Made by a program: the position numbers and the translations under genes
Source: Gammaproteobacteria bacterium UBA2965
GTDB taxonomy: Bacteria; Pseudomonadota; Gammaproteobacteria; Pseudomonadales; Azotimanducaceae
NCBI GenBank assembly: GCA_002348385.1
Contig: DEBD01000004.1
Location: forward strand, 36,844-100,732
Reading direction: 5' to 3'
DNA: 63,889 nt
Part shown: positions 50,199-58,857 of the stretch, one piece after another
How the letters are laid out: each line of letters opens with the position of its first letter
Numbering within the stretch: position 1 is the stretch's first letter
The notes under the pieces: generated by a model
Seen by the model: the letters and a program-made list of their open reading frames with translations, nothing else
Databases searched by the model: none
What the model was told of the DNA's origin: nothing

Positions 50199-51215
50199 CT
50201 AGGTGCTTCCCAGCTCGATGAGCGCGCGGAACGCGCGCAGCAGGTCGTCTTCAGAAGCGCCGCCATAGCCTACGTTGACCATCAGGGTCTGGTCGACGAT
50301 TCCTTCGAATCTTGAGAGCGCGGCTCGACATTCAGCCAGGGTGCCGGCGATGGTTACGGTGTCGAGCACCTCATCGGTAATCGCTTCCGTCGCGTGCTCT
50401 ATACGGCCTTCGGGTACGTGCTTGGCGCAGGCATCTGCAGCCTTAGCGAAGCCCTGTTCGCGAAGCACGTGATCGTAGTACGGATGAGGTAGCGGCGAGT
50501 ACAGATGGCAGATGGCCTTGCGTGCGGCCTGCCGCGCGGCCTCGCGGTTTTCGTCCACGGACACGAAGGGCGCCAGATACACGCCGAGCTGGTCTGGATC
50601 CCGGCCGGCGCCCGTGGCCGCTTCAACAAAGCGTGGTTTGAGTTCATCGCGAACGTAATTCGCGGAAAGCAGTGCCCCCAAAGCCAGGCCGTCTGCGACG
50701 CGCCCGGCAACGGCGGTCATCTGAGGGTACAAGGCGGCGAGATACACAGGTATGGCACTACGCACCGGGGCAACCGCCGGTGGCCAGGTCATGCGATGCA
50801 TCTGGCCCTCCCATTCCAGAGTTTCTCCCAGGGGGGTGGCCAGGGCCTGCTTGAGCAGCGTGATGTATTCGGTCATTTTCCGGACTGGGCGTTCCTGGGG
50901 AATGCCCTGCCAGTCTTCGTTAATGTGCTTGTTTCCGCTGCCAACACCGAGAACCAGTCTGCCGCCACTGAGCTCATCGAGGTCCACCGCACTCATCGCC
51001 GTTATCCAGACGGACCGGGCATAGGCATTGAGGATGTACGGGCCGATCTCCACTGTTTGGGTGGCGGCCGCGATTGCCGCGAGACCTACGAAGCCACTGC
51101 GCCACGCCTCGGTGAGGTAGATGGAGTCCAACCCCGCCTGTTCTGCCTCCACAGACAGATCCACCATCTGCTGGATGCTGGTACCACCGCCGGAAAATAT
51201 CAGACCGTAACGCAT
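50199..51215 (-). CDS. luciferase-like (LLM) oxidoreductase, F420-type
   Basis: A 338-residue TIM-barrel protein. Blocks: MRYGLIFSGGGTSIQQMVDL, AGLDSIYLTEAWRSGFVGLA, TVEIGPYILNAYARSVWITA, LSGGRLVLGVGSGNKHINEDW. The TEAW motif resembles the F420-type LLM enzyme at 34610. The ATG has AGAGGAGGCAGTC upstream. Sits between a SnoaL-like gene and the deacetylase gene without an obvious operon partner; the stop is followed by a hairpin shared with the SnoaL-like gene. Confidence 0.84.
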   Translation of the reverse strand: MRYGLIFSGGGTSIQQMVDLSVEAEQAGLDSIYLTEAWRSGFVGLAAIAAATQTVEIGPYILNAYARSVWITAMSAVDLDELSGGRLVLGVGSGNKHINEDWQGIPQERPVRKMTEYITLLKQALATPLGETLEWEGQMHRMTWPPAVAPVRSAIPVYLAALYPQMTAVAGRVADGLALGALLSANYVRDELKPRFVEAATGAGRDPDQLGVYLAPFVSVDENREAARQAARKAICHLYSPLPHPYYDHVLREQGFAKAADACAKHVPEGRIEHATEAITDEVLDTVTIAGTLAECRAALSRFEGIVDQTLMVNVGYGGASEDDLLRAFRALIELGST

Positions 51216-51279
51216 GACTGCCTCCTCTTCGCGTTCAGCACACTACAACAGCAGGTTTCGCAACCGCAATCGGACGCCC

Positions 51280-52068
51280 TTAACGGCGTCGGCCTATTCG
51301 CAGGCGGATTCGGAAGGTGATCATGTTGTCGCGACCCGAAATTCGAATACGTTTCAGCCGAAATCGTTGTGCATCTAGGTCTTCGGGCACGCCAGCCTGG
51401 GTGGTCACCGCCGAGCGATATCCGGCTTGCTCTGCCAGGTCTGCCAGGCTGTCGTTGGTAGCTCCGAACGGGTAAGCGAAGGCGATCACGTCCCGTTGGA
51501 ACAGACGCTCCAGAGTGTGTTTGGACTCGATCAGCTCGCGCTGACATCGCGCCGGGTCTGCGTTTGCCAGATTGACGTGACTGCTGGTATGCGACCCCAA
51601 CTCCACCACCCCACTGTCGAGCAATTCTTTCACCTGGTCGTCGCTGAGTAGTTCAGCCAGCGGCGCGCCGTCGGGTAGTCCCCCTTCGCTGAGTGGCGAT
51701 TGGCGGTCGGCGATGAGATAGACGGTTGCTTTGGCTTTGTGCCTGAGCAGCACCGGCAGCGCGCTGGTGAGGTTGTCCGCGTAACCATCGTCGAAAGTGA
51801 TCGCCACCGTCTTGGGTAGGATGGGTCCCTCCAGCAACTCGCTCACGGTGGCGAAATGCCAACCGGAACGCCGCAGGTAGGCCACCTGGCGATCGAACCG
51901 GTGGGCCGGTACTGCCAGGCCACGGGGGCGGCCGTGGTCGGACTCCGCTGGGACCATGTGGTACATGAGTATGCGAGGGTGTTGATAGCCAAGCGGCCGG
52001 CGCCACCAGGGGTGGCGGTAGCTGAGCCAGCCAGTGATTAGTGCCGCGGCGATCAGGCCCCACGTCAC
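51280..52068 (-). CDS. polysaccharide deacetylase (NodB/CE4 domain)
   Basis: A 262-residue protein from the GTG at 52068, which overlaps the sulfotransferase stop by four bases (GTGA). It starts with a membrane segment (WGLIAAALITGWLSY) and then a CE4 domain. The catalytic Asp/metal motif is AITFDDGYADNLTSA, the metal His pair is in GSHTSSHVNLA, and the FAYPFGATNDS motif follows. Family members remove acetyl groups from surface or exported glycans, so it probably works in the periplasm. Co-transcribed with the sulfotransferase. The 77 codons upstream in frame are not protein-like. Confidence 0.86.
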   Translation of the reverse strand: MTWGLIAAALITGWLSYRHPWWRRPLGYQHPRILMYHMVPAESDHGRPRGLAVPAHRFDRQVAYLRRSGWHFATVSELLEGPILPKTVAITFDDGYADNLTSALPVLLRHKAKATVYLIADRQSPLSEGGLPDGAPLAELLSDDQVKELLDSGVVELGSHTSSHVNLANADPARCQRELIESKHTLERLFQRDVIAFAYPFGATNDSLADLAEQAGYRSAVTTQAGVPEDLDAQRFRLKRIRISGRDNMITFRIRLRIGRRR

Positions 52069-52916
52069 GTGTCTGTGCCGGGTCGCGCGTATCCGTGCAG
52101 TCTGAGCGTTGCGCCCGCCACCGCGTCGATGGCATCCAGATCTTCGGACGAAAGCCGTGCGGTTGCGTCGGCATTCATGCTGCGGATGGGCGAGCGGGAT
52201 CGGTGTATGTTCCAGGTGCGCGCAGCCAGATCGTCGGGGAAGGGCGGCAGGTCGAGAAATCCGGCCAGCTGTTCCAGCACGCCGGCGAGGTCGTCGCACA
52301 AGTCCTCGTAGCGCAGCTCCAGCACGTGCTCCAGGTGATCGCTATTAGCGCGAAAGCAGTTGTCCGAAGCTACCCACTGGGCCGCACAGAGCTCGATGGG
52401 ATATCGATCCAGGTCGTTGTTTCCCCAATCGCCTGGCCGAGCGCGCCGCTGCATGCCTTCGGCCACGGCATAGCCGTCGCGGAGCACGTAGATGAAGTAG
52501 GCGGGCGTAAAATTCTGTGCCAGGAACGCCAGGCGCGTCATGTTGGCGATGGACTTCTCCACGAGGACGGGGCTGGGCACAACATAGCGGGACCATTGCC
52601 GTTTGATTCGACGTGCCCGTTCTACCGCGTTGTTGGTCGGTAGCTGCATAGGGTCTTCGCACTTCAGCCACATGCGTGGCCAGCCCAGTTCCTCGGGCCG
52701 TGGTAGACGATCACACAACTCCACCCCTTCGCGCGGCAACGCAGTCACTAGTGGGTGCGCGTCCAGAATCTGCGTTAGTAGGGTGGTACCCGAGTTGTAG
52801 CAGCCCACGACGAATACCCACTTGCCGGGCGTCAGTTCGCTCCCTAGCATCGCGCCGATCTGGTGGCCGATGTTACGGCGGAGCGATTTCCAGGGCCTCG
52901 TACGTCGTGCGCTCAC
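52065..52916 (-). CDS. sulfotransferase family protein
   Basis: A 283-residue sulfotransferase. The 5'-phosphosulfate-binding loop is visible as FVVGCYNSGTTLLTQILDAHP near residues 34-53, and the 3'-phosphate-binding region as FIYVLRDGYAVAEG. It uses PAPS to sulfate a glycan, lipid or small molecule. It is coupled by a four-base overlap with the polysaccharide deacetylase gene downstream, which favours a glycan substrate. Divergent from the acyl-CoA ligase gene, about 100 bases apart. Confidence 0.85.
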   Translation of the reverse strand: MSARRTRPWKSLRRNIGHQIGAMLGSELTPGKWVFVVGCYNSGTTLLTQILDAHPLVTALPREGVELCDRLPRPEELGWPRMWLKCEDPMQLPTNNAVERARRIKRQWSRYVVPSPVLVEKSIANMTRLAFLAQNFTPAYFIYVLRDGYAVAEGMQRRARPGDWGNNDLDRYPIELCAAQWVASDNCFRANSDHLEHVLELRYEDLCDDLAGVLEQLAGFLDLPPFPDDLAARTWNIHRSRSPIRSMNADATARLSSEDLDAIDAVAGATLRLHGYARPGTDT

Positions 52917-53014
52917 AAACTTATCTTTGCGGACCAGCCGAGATTATAGAGGCTGGGTCGGATGATGCGACGCACAAGGATGACGTAGAATTGGCGGCTT
53001 CCCGGGAGGGTCGG

Positions 53015-54688
53015 ATGGATCGAACGCAAGCCATCACCCAGCTTACCGCGAAGGGCGCGCCCTTCGAGCTGGTGGACACACAAGTCTATGGTCGGCGTTG
53101 CGAGGGGTTTCTGCACGCCCCCGCTACGTTGCGCGAGCTGTTTCACGCCGCACGCAGCGACGTGCCGTTCATCGTCTATGAGGATGAGCGGCTTACCTTC
53201 GAGCAGGCGTGGCGGCAGGCAAGCGCCATCGGGACGTTGCTGGTGAACGAGTTCGGCCTGTGCAAGGGCGACCGGGTGGCCATCTCCATGCGCAACTACC
53301 CAGAGTGGATTACCGCATTCATGGCGGCCACCTCGGTGGGGTGCATCGCTGTAGCCATGAACTCCCTGTGGGGGCCCGACGAGATGCAATACGGTCTGAA
53401 CGATTGTGGAGCGCGGGTCCTGTTCGCGGATGCGGAGCGCCTGGAGCGGCTGCGACAGTGCAACTCGGTTCCGGAAGGCCTACGCGTCCTGGCGGTGCGC
53501 GCTGATGAGGTGGTGGGGCCTGGTGCGATGCGCCTTGACGAGGCTTTGGAGAACTTCGTCGGCGCCGACATGCCGCAAGTGGACCTCTCGGCCCATGACG
53601 ACGCCACGATTTTCTATACCTCGGGCTCCACGGGGCATCCCAAAGGTGTGCTGTCGTGTCACCTCAACCTCACCACGGCGCTGCTGTCCTGGGAGTTGGA
53701 CGGTCACGCGGCTGCGCTCGTGGCGGGTGTGGAGATGCCGGTGCCGGAACAGCAGGAAGCGACCCTGCTAGGGGTTCCGCTGTTTCACGCTACCGGATCG
53801 CACGCGGTGCTCCTCACCGCTTATCGCAGCCAACGCCGGGTCGTTTGCATGTACAAGTGGGACGTTGAGCGTGCCGCGGAGCTGATAGAGCGCGAATCGA
53901 TCTCGGCTTTTACGGCGCCCCCCGCCATGACTGGCGATCTGGTGGTACTCGCGCGCGAAACCCGGCGGGACCTGAGCTCTCTGCGGCGCGTGGGTGGTGG
54001 TGGCGCCGCGCGCGCGCCGGAACAGGTACGCGGCATCGATGCGGCCTTTGACGAGGCCTTGCCCGGGACGGGCTGGGGTATGACCGAAACCAATGCCATC
54101 GGAGCGGGGATAAGCGGGCAGGACTACCTGGATCATCCGGAAAGCTCCGGCCGTTGCTCCGCCGTGCTGTCGCTGCGCGTGGTTGATGAATCTGGTCGGG
54201 AGCTTGCGGCCGGCGAGCGGGGCGAGCTTCAGGTGCGTGGCACGACGATTTTTAGGGGCTATTGGAACCGTCCGGACGCCGACGCGGAGGCTTTTGCTGA
54301 GGACTGGTTGAAGACGGGAGACGTGGCCTATCTGGACGAAGAGGGGTATCTGTACATCGTCGATCGCATCAAGGACCTGGTCATTCGGGGCGGTGAGAAC
54401 ATTGGCTGCGGCGCCGTGGAAGCGGCGCTGTTGGAGTATCCGTCGGTACTGGAGGCCAGTGTTTACGCGGTTCCCGATCAGCGCCTGGGCGAAGAGGTGG
54501 GAGCGACGGTGTATGTCAACGAACCCGTGGATGCGGCCACCCTGCAGGGGTTTCTTCGCAACCGTCTGGCGCGCTTTGAAATTCCCCGTTACCTGGATGT
54601 CACGGACCAACCGTTGCCGCGTACCGGCTCTGGAAAGATATACAAGCGCCTGTTGCGTGAGCGGGCCGTGGCAAAGCACGCGGGTTAG
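53015..54688 (+). CDS. AMP-forming acyl-CoA ligase
   Basis: A 557-residue adenylate-forming enzyme starting at the ATG at 53015 (CGGGAGGGTCGG upstream). Motifs: IFYTSGSTGHPKGVLSCH (ATP loop), GWGMTETNA, DWLKTGDVAYLDEEGYLYIVDRIKDLVIRGGENI and the catalytic Lys in PRTGSGKIYKRLL. It resembles long/medium-chain or aryl-CoA ligases. It is monocistronic and inserted, in the opposite direction, between the two parts of the glycan locus; the stop is 3 bases from the stop of asnB. A role in lipid or acid activation is more likely than one in glycan synthesis. Confidence 0.9.
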   Translation: MDRTQAITQLTAKGAPFELVDTQVYGRRCEGFLHAPATLRELFHAARSDVPFIVYEDERLTFEQAWRQASAIGTLLVNEFGLCKGDRVAISMRNYPEWITAFMAATSVGCIAVAMNSLWGPDEMQYGLNDCGARVLFADAERLERLRQCNSVPEGLRVLAVRADEVVGPGAMRLDEALENFVGADMPQVDLSAHDDATIFYTSGSTGHPKGVLSCHLNLTTALLSWELDGHAAALVAGVEMPVPEQQEATLLGVPLFHATGSHAVLLTAYRSQRRVVCMYKWDVERAAELIERESISAFTAPPAMTGDLVVLARETRRDLSSLRRVGGGGAARAPEQVRGIDAAFDEALPGTGWGMTETNAIGAGISGQDYLDHPESSGRCSAVLSLRVVDESGRELAAGERGELQVRGTTIFRGYWNRPDADAEAFAEDWLKTGDVAYLDEEGYLYIVDRIKDLVIRGGENIGCGAVEAALLEYPSVLEASVYAVPDQRLGEEVGATVYVNEPVDAATLQGFLRNRLARFEIPRYLDVTDQPLPRTGSGKIYKRLLRERAVAKHAG

Positions 54689-54691
54689 GCG

Positions 54692-56632
54692 TCAGCTGCG
54701 CCACGGACGCTCGTCCAGCCAGGCCTGCAACACCAGCACGTTCCACAGGTCGTAGGCCCAGTTTTTTCCGCGCAGGTGAGCGCGCCATTTGGCTCGGATC
54801 GGAGCGGGATCCAGCAGTCCCTGCTGGCGCAGCCGGCTCTCGCTGAGCAACGACTCACCCCAGTCTCGCAAGGGGCCCCGCAGCCAAGCGTCCAGCGGGA
54901 CGCCGAAGCCCATCTTGGGCCGCTCGATGAGATGGTTGGGGAGGTAGCGTTGCAGCACCCGCCGCAGCAGCACCTTGCCCTGGCCGCCGGCCAATTTGAG
55001 ATGCATTGGCAGGCGCCATGCGAATTCCACCACCCGATGGTCCAGCAGCGGCACACGCGCTTCCAGCGAAACCGCCATGCTGGCCCGATCCACCTTGGTG
55101 AGGATGTCGTCCGGCAGATAGGTGAGCGTGTCGAAGAACTGCATTCGCTCGGTAAAATCTTCGATGGTAGATCTGTATTCGTCCTGCCATAGAACGCCGT
55201 GCGGCTCCCGACTTGATCGCACTACCTGCTCCGGGTCGTCCCAGTAGCTGACAAGTTGTCGGTACAATGCATCAGGGTCGGATTTAGCGATCGCATCGGC
55301 AACCTTGTGCGCTTTGTGTCCGAACTGATTGGGTCTGGATTTTTCAGGAACGACCAGGGCAAGCGTGTCGAGCAGGTTCTGGGGTGTGGCGCGAATGGCT
55401 CCGCCTAACAGACTGCGCAACGATAGGGGAATCCGGCTGATGCGCCGATAGATGCTCTGGGCGTACAGGTAGCGGTTGTATCCGGTGAACAGCTCGTCGC
55501 CGCCGTCTCCGGATAGTGCCACGGTAACGTGTTGCTTTGTCAGCTCGCATACCAGGTACGTGGGAATCTGGGATGAATCCGCGAATGGTTCGTCGTAGAT
55601 GCCTGGCAGCAGAGGAATCACATCCAGCGCATGGTCAGGCTCTATGTAAAGCTCCGTGTGATCGGTGCCCAGGTGGGCGGCGACGGCGGCGGCGTAGGGC
55701 GCTTCATTGAACTGATCTTCCTTGAAACCGATGGAGAACGTGCGAATGGGGCGGTCGCTCTGATCCTGCATTAGGGCGGTGACCATCGACGAGTCGATTC
55801 CTCCCGAAAGCAGAGCGCCCAGGGGCACATCCGCAACCATTCGACACTTCACTGCATCGCGCAGCACTGCATGGAGCGACTGCTCCGCTTCGGCTTGGGA
55901 GAGCTGTGGGCGGTTCCGCGCCCAGTCTCCCGCGAGGGTGCGGAAGTCCCAGTAGGTGGTCTGTTCCGGGTTGCCCCCGGGGCGGTAGGTGAGATAACTG
56001 CCTGGCGGCAGCTTTTGAACGTTCTGGTAGACGCTCAGCGGACCGGGAACGTAGCAGTGACGGAGATAGGCGGCCAAAGCGTCTCGGTTGAGGTGCGGCT
56101 GCCAATTTGGGTACGCGTTGAGGGCTTTCAGCTCCGACGCGAAGATCAGCCTGCCTGCCACCAGGCCCCAGTACAGGGGTTTGATACCAATCCTGTCGCG
56201 GATCAGCTGCAGCTCGCCGGATTCTGTGTTCCACAGGGCGATGGCGAACATGCCCACCATCTGCTGCAATGTCTTTTCCAGGCCCCAGCGGTCGAACGCC
56301 TCCACAATCACCTCGGAGTCCGAGTTGCCGCGGAATGAAACTCCGGCGGCTGCCAGCGTCTTGCGCATTTCTTTAAAGCTGTAGATCTCGCCGTTGTACG
56401 CCATGACCAGACGGCCGGATTGGGACACCATGGGTTGATGGCCTGCCTGGGACAGGTCGATGACCGATAGCCTGCGATGTCCCAGGGCCACGCCCTGATT
56501 GGCGTCGATCCAGCAACCCCAATCGTCTGGGCCGCGGGACTTGAGCGTGTTGGCCATGCGTCCCACGGTGGCCTCCAGCTGCCCGGGCCCCATCTGTCTG
56601 CTACTGTCCACAAATCCCGTCAGCCCGCACAC
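54692..56632 (-). CDS. asnB: asparagine synthase (glutamine-hydrolysing), glycan-locus type
   Basis: A 646-residue AsnB-like enzyme. The start is the GTG at 56632, because the catalytic Cys2 must follow it (CGLTGFVDSS). Residues about 1-215 are the glutaminase domain (SRGPDDWG, AYNGEIYSF, SDSEVIVEAF). The synthetase domain has the PP-loop ALLSGGIDSSMV. It is longer than housekeeping AsnB and is of the kind found in capsule/exopolysaccharide loci, where it may amidate sugars. It overlaps the glycosyltransferase gene by 13 bases and is last in a four-gene operon. Confidence 0.9.
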   Translation of the reverse strand: MCGLTGFVDSSRQMGPGQLEATVGRMANTLKSRGPDDWGCWIDANQGVALGHRRLSVIDLSQAGHQPMVSQSGRLVMAYNGEIYSFKEMRKTLAAAGVSFRGNSDSEVIVEAFDRWGLEKTLQQMVGMFAIALWNTESGELQLIRDRIGIKPLYWGLVAGRLIFASELKALNAYPNWQPHLNRDALAAYLRHCYVPGPLSVYQNVQKLPPGSYLTYRPGGNPEQTTYWDFRTLAGDWARNRPQLSQAEAEQSLHAVLRDAVKCRMVADVPLGALLSGGIDSSMVTALMQDQSDRPIRTFSIGFKEDQFNEAPYAAAVAAHLGTDHTELYIEPDHALDVIPLLPGIYDEPFADSSQIPTYLVCELTKQHVTVALSGDGGDELFTGYNRYLYAQSIYRRISRIPLSLRSLLGGAIRATPQNLLDTLALVVPEKSRPNQFGHKAHKVADAIAKSDPDALYRQLVSYWDDPEQVVRSSREPHGVLWQDEYRSTIEDFTERMQFFDTLTYLPDDILTKVDRASMAVSLEARVPLLDHRVVEFAWRLPMHLKLAGGQGKVLLRRVLQRYLPNHLIERPKMGFGVPLDAWLRGPLRDWGESLLSESRLRQQGLLDPAPIRAKWRAHLRGKNWAYDLWNVLVLQAWLDERPWRS

Positions 56633-57720
56633 GGCACTGCGTCCTCCAGCAATTCGTCCCACTGAGACATGACGCGAACCGGGGCGTAGTCTTCGGCCGC
56701 AGCGGTGGCCGCGCTGGCCAATTGCGCGCGCAACGGCGCATCGTTCATGAGCCGCTGGAGTGCCTGGGCCATGGCCTGCGTATCACCGTTGGGTACCAGC
56801 AATCCATTCTCGTCATGGGCCACCAGGTCTCTGGGGCCGCTGGGACAATCGGTAGCCACACTGGCCACTCCCGCGCCCATGGCTTCGCAAAGTGCATTGG
56901 GAAAGCCCTCGTAGCTCGAGGACAGCGCGAAGATGTCCGCGTTGTCGAGCAGCCCGCCGATATCCTGTTGCTGCCCCATCAGTTGAATCCGGTCGGGCAG
57001 TTTTAGCTGCGCGATCAGTGCTGTGAGCGCTTCCCGTTCCGGCCCTTCGCCGGCGATGGCCAGGGACCACTGGGTATTGTTCGGTGCGATCCGTGCGAAG
57101 GCGTTGATCAGCAGATCGAAAGACTTTTGTGCGTGTAGCCTGCCCAGGGCCAGCACATAAGGCTTGCTGATTCTCGGCGCGCTACCCGTTGTCGGCGGCG
57201 CGACGACGGGATTCGGGATCACCGTGGTGTTTTTCAGACCCCAATCGACCAGGTACTGGGCAATTTCGCTTGTTTGCACCACCACCGAACGGGCCAGCGG
57301 ATAGGTCACTCGACGGAGCGCGTGCCATGCAGCACCCAGCGGCTCGTGGCCGGGGTGGACCCGCTCAGAGACCACCACCGGCCACCCGCACCCCAGCGAG
57401 GCGAGCAGCACGCCCACGTTGGCCGTCGCAAGGAAGCTCACCGTCAGCTGCGGCGAGACGGCGCGCAGCGCGCGACGAACTCGCAGCACCCGGCTCACGT
57501 TGTGCAGCAGCGCGGCGGCAAAGTTCTGGGAGGGCGACTGCAAATCCAGATGCCTAACCTTGAGGTTGGGATGCAGCGGGTAAAAGCTCTGTGCGGAAGT
57601 GTCTTCAAACGTAAATAGAAACACCTCGTGGTCGCTCGCGCACCAGTGGTTGGCTAACTGCGTCATGGCGCGGCCAGCACCACCCTCTGCCAGCACTGGA
57701 CAGACGAGCGCTACGCGCAT
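56620..57720 (-). CDS. glycosyltransferase family 4
   Basis: A 366-residue GT-B enzyme. N-terminal loop VCPVLAEGGAGRAMTQLANHW, the acceptor/donor linker VIPNPVVAPP, then KPYVLALGRLHAQKSFDLLI and the EX7E motif in SSYEGFPNALCEAMGAG. It probably adds a sugar to a lipid-linked glycan on the cytoplasmic side of the inner membrane. Its start is 3 bases after the next upstream gene, and its end overlaps asnB. Donor and linkage not known. Confidence 0.88.
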   Translation of the reverse strand: MRVALVCPVLAEGGAGRAMTQLANHWCASDHEVFLFTFEDTSAQSFYPLHPNLKVRHLDLQSPSQNFAAALLHNVSRVLRVRRALRAVSPQLTVSFLATANVGVLLASLGCGWPVVVSERVHPGHEPLGAAWHALRRVTYPLARSVVVQTSEIAQYLVDWGLKNTTVIPNPVVAPPTTGSAPRISKPYVLALGRLHAQKSFDLLINAFARIAPNNTQWSLAIAGEGPEREALTALIAQLKLPDRIQLMGQQQDIGGLLDNADIFALSSSYEGFPNALCEAMGAGVASVATDCPSGPRDLVAHDENGLLVPNGDTQAMAQALQRLMNDAPLRAQLASAATAAAEDYAPVRVMSQWDELLEDAVPCAG

Positions 57721-57723
57721 GGC

Positions 57724-58857
57724 TTACGCGTCCATCAGGCGCGCATACAGCGCCTGGTAGTTGGACAGGCAGGTATCCAACGAATAGTGGTCGAGAATTC
57801 TTTGCCTGCCGCGCTCGCCCAGGCGCCGGCGATCCCCTTCCTGCAACCGCAGCACACCGATCATCGCATTGGCCAACGCGTCTGGGTCGCGCGGCGCTAC
57901 CAGACGGCCGGTGTCCGCGATGATCTCGTCGTTGGCCCCCACACTCGTGGCGATGCAGCTCACACCACATGCCATGGCCTCCGCAATGACGTTCGGGAAA
58001 CCCTCACCCCAGGCAGAGCTCGAGCAGACCAGATCGGTGGCCGCAAACACGTCGGGCATGTCGTGGCGCTCGCCGATCAGATGCACGTTGTCGGCGGCAC
58101 CCCTGGCGCAGTTGACCAGCGCCGCGTTGCCTGGATCGACACCGGGACCGGCGAGCAAGAAATGTACGCCGGGAATCGATCTGGCCGTCAGGGCCGCGGC
58201 GTTGAGGAATCCGGCGTGGTCTTTCATCCGATGGTATCGAGCGGCGTGACCCACTACGGTTGCGCTGTAGGGAATGCCGAGATCGCGGCGAACCCGTTCT
58301 CGTGCGGCCGCATCGGGACGAAATACCTGCGTATCCACGCCGTTGGCGATCACGGCACCAGGCTGGTGGGGAAACCGCTGGTTTTCGTGCTGTTGGCGGG
58401 ATAGCTCGCAGTTGTAGATGATGGCATCCACTGCGGGGGAGGTCAGGCGGTGGGCACGGATTACCCAGCGCGTCATCGGTTTTTCCTGTTGCATTCCGTC
58501 TAAGGTCTGCCTGATGTTCCACGCGAGTTTGGGGCGGAAGGTGGTTGCCAGGCGACTGAGGCTTGCAGCCAGGTTGCTGTGATACATCCATCCCTGCAGG
58601 ATCTTCGGCCGCACGTGTCGCACGATGCGGACGAGTCGAAGTAGGGCCAGCGGGGAGGGCGTTCCTCCCGACATACCCAGATCCCAGATTGGTATTCCAG
58701 CGGATGCCACGGCCGTGCTGTATGCGCCGCCCGCCTGGAGTGAAACCACGCCGTGACGAATTTCGCCCGAGGCACTGGCGGTGAGCAGGTTGGCGAGGCT
58801 GCGCTCCGCCCCACCGGTGTGGAACCCGTTGATCACGTGCAGCACGTCGATGCTCAT
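57724..58857 (-). CDS. glycosyltransferase family 4
   Basis: A 377-residue GT-B enzyme from the ATG at 58857, which overlaps the stop of the gene upstream by four bases (ATGA). N-terminus VLHVINGFHTGGAERSLANLL, linker VIANGVDTQVFRPD, and the EX7E motif in AWGEGFPNVIAEAMACG. Middle gene of three GT4 genes in one operon. Donor and acceptor not known. Confidence 0.88.
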   Translation of the reverse strand: MSIDVLHVINGFHTGGAERSLANLLTASASGEIRHGVVSLQAGGAYSTAVASAGIPIWDLGMSGGTPSPLALLRLVRIVRHVRPKILQGWMYHSNLAASLSRLATTFRPKLAWNIRQTLDGMQQEKPMTRWVIRAHRLTSPAVDAIIYNCELSRQQHENQRFPHQPGAVIANGVDTQVFRPDAAARERVRRDLGIPYSATVVGHAARYHRMKDHAGFLNAAALTARSIPGVHFLLAGPGVDPGNAALVNCARGAADNVHLIGERHDMPDVFAATDLVCSSSAWGEGFPNVIAEAMACGVSCIATSVGANDEIIADTGRLVAPRDPDALANAMIGVLRLQEGDRRRLGERGRQRILDHYSLDTCLSNYQALYARLMDA

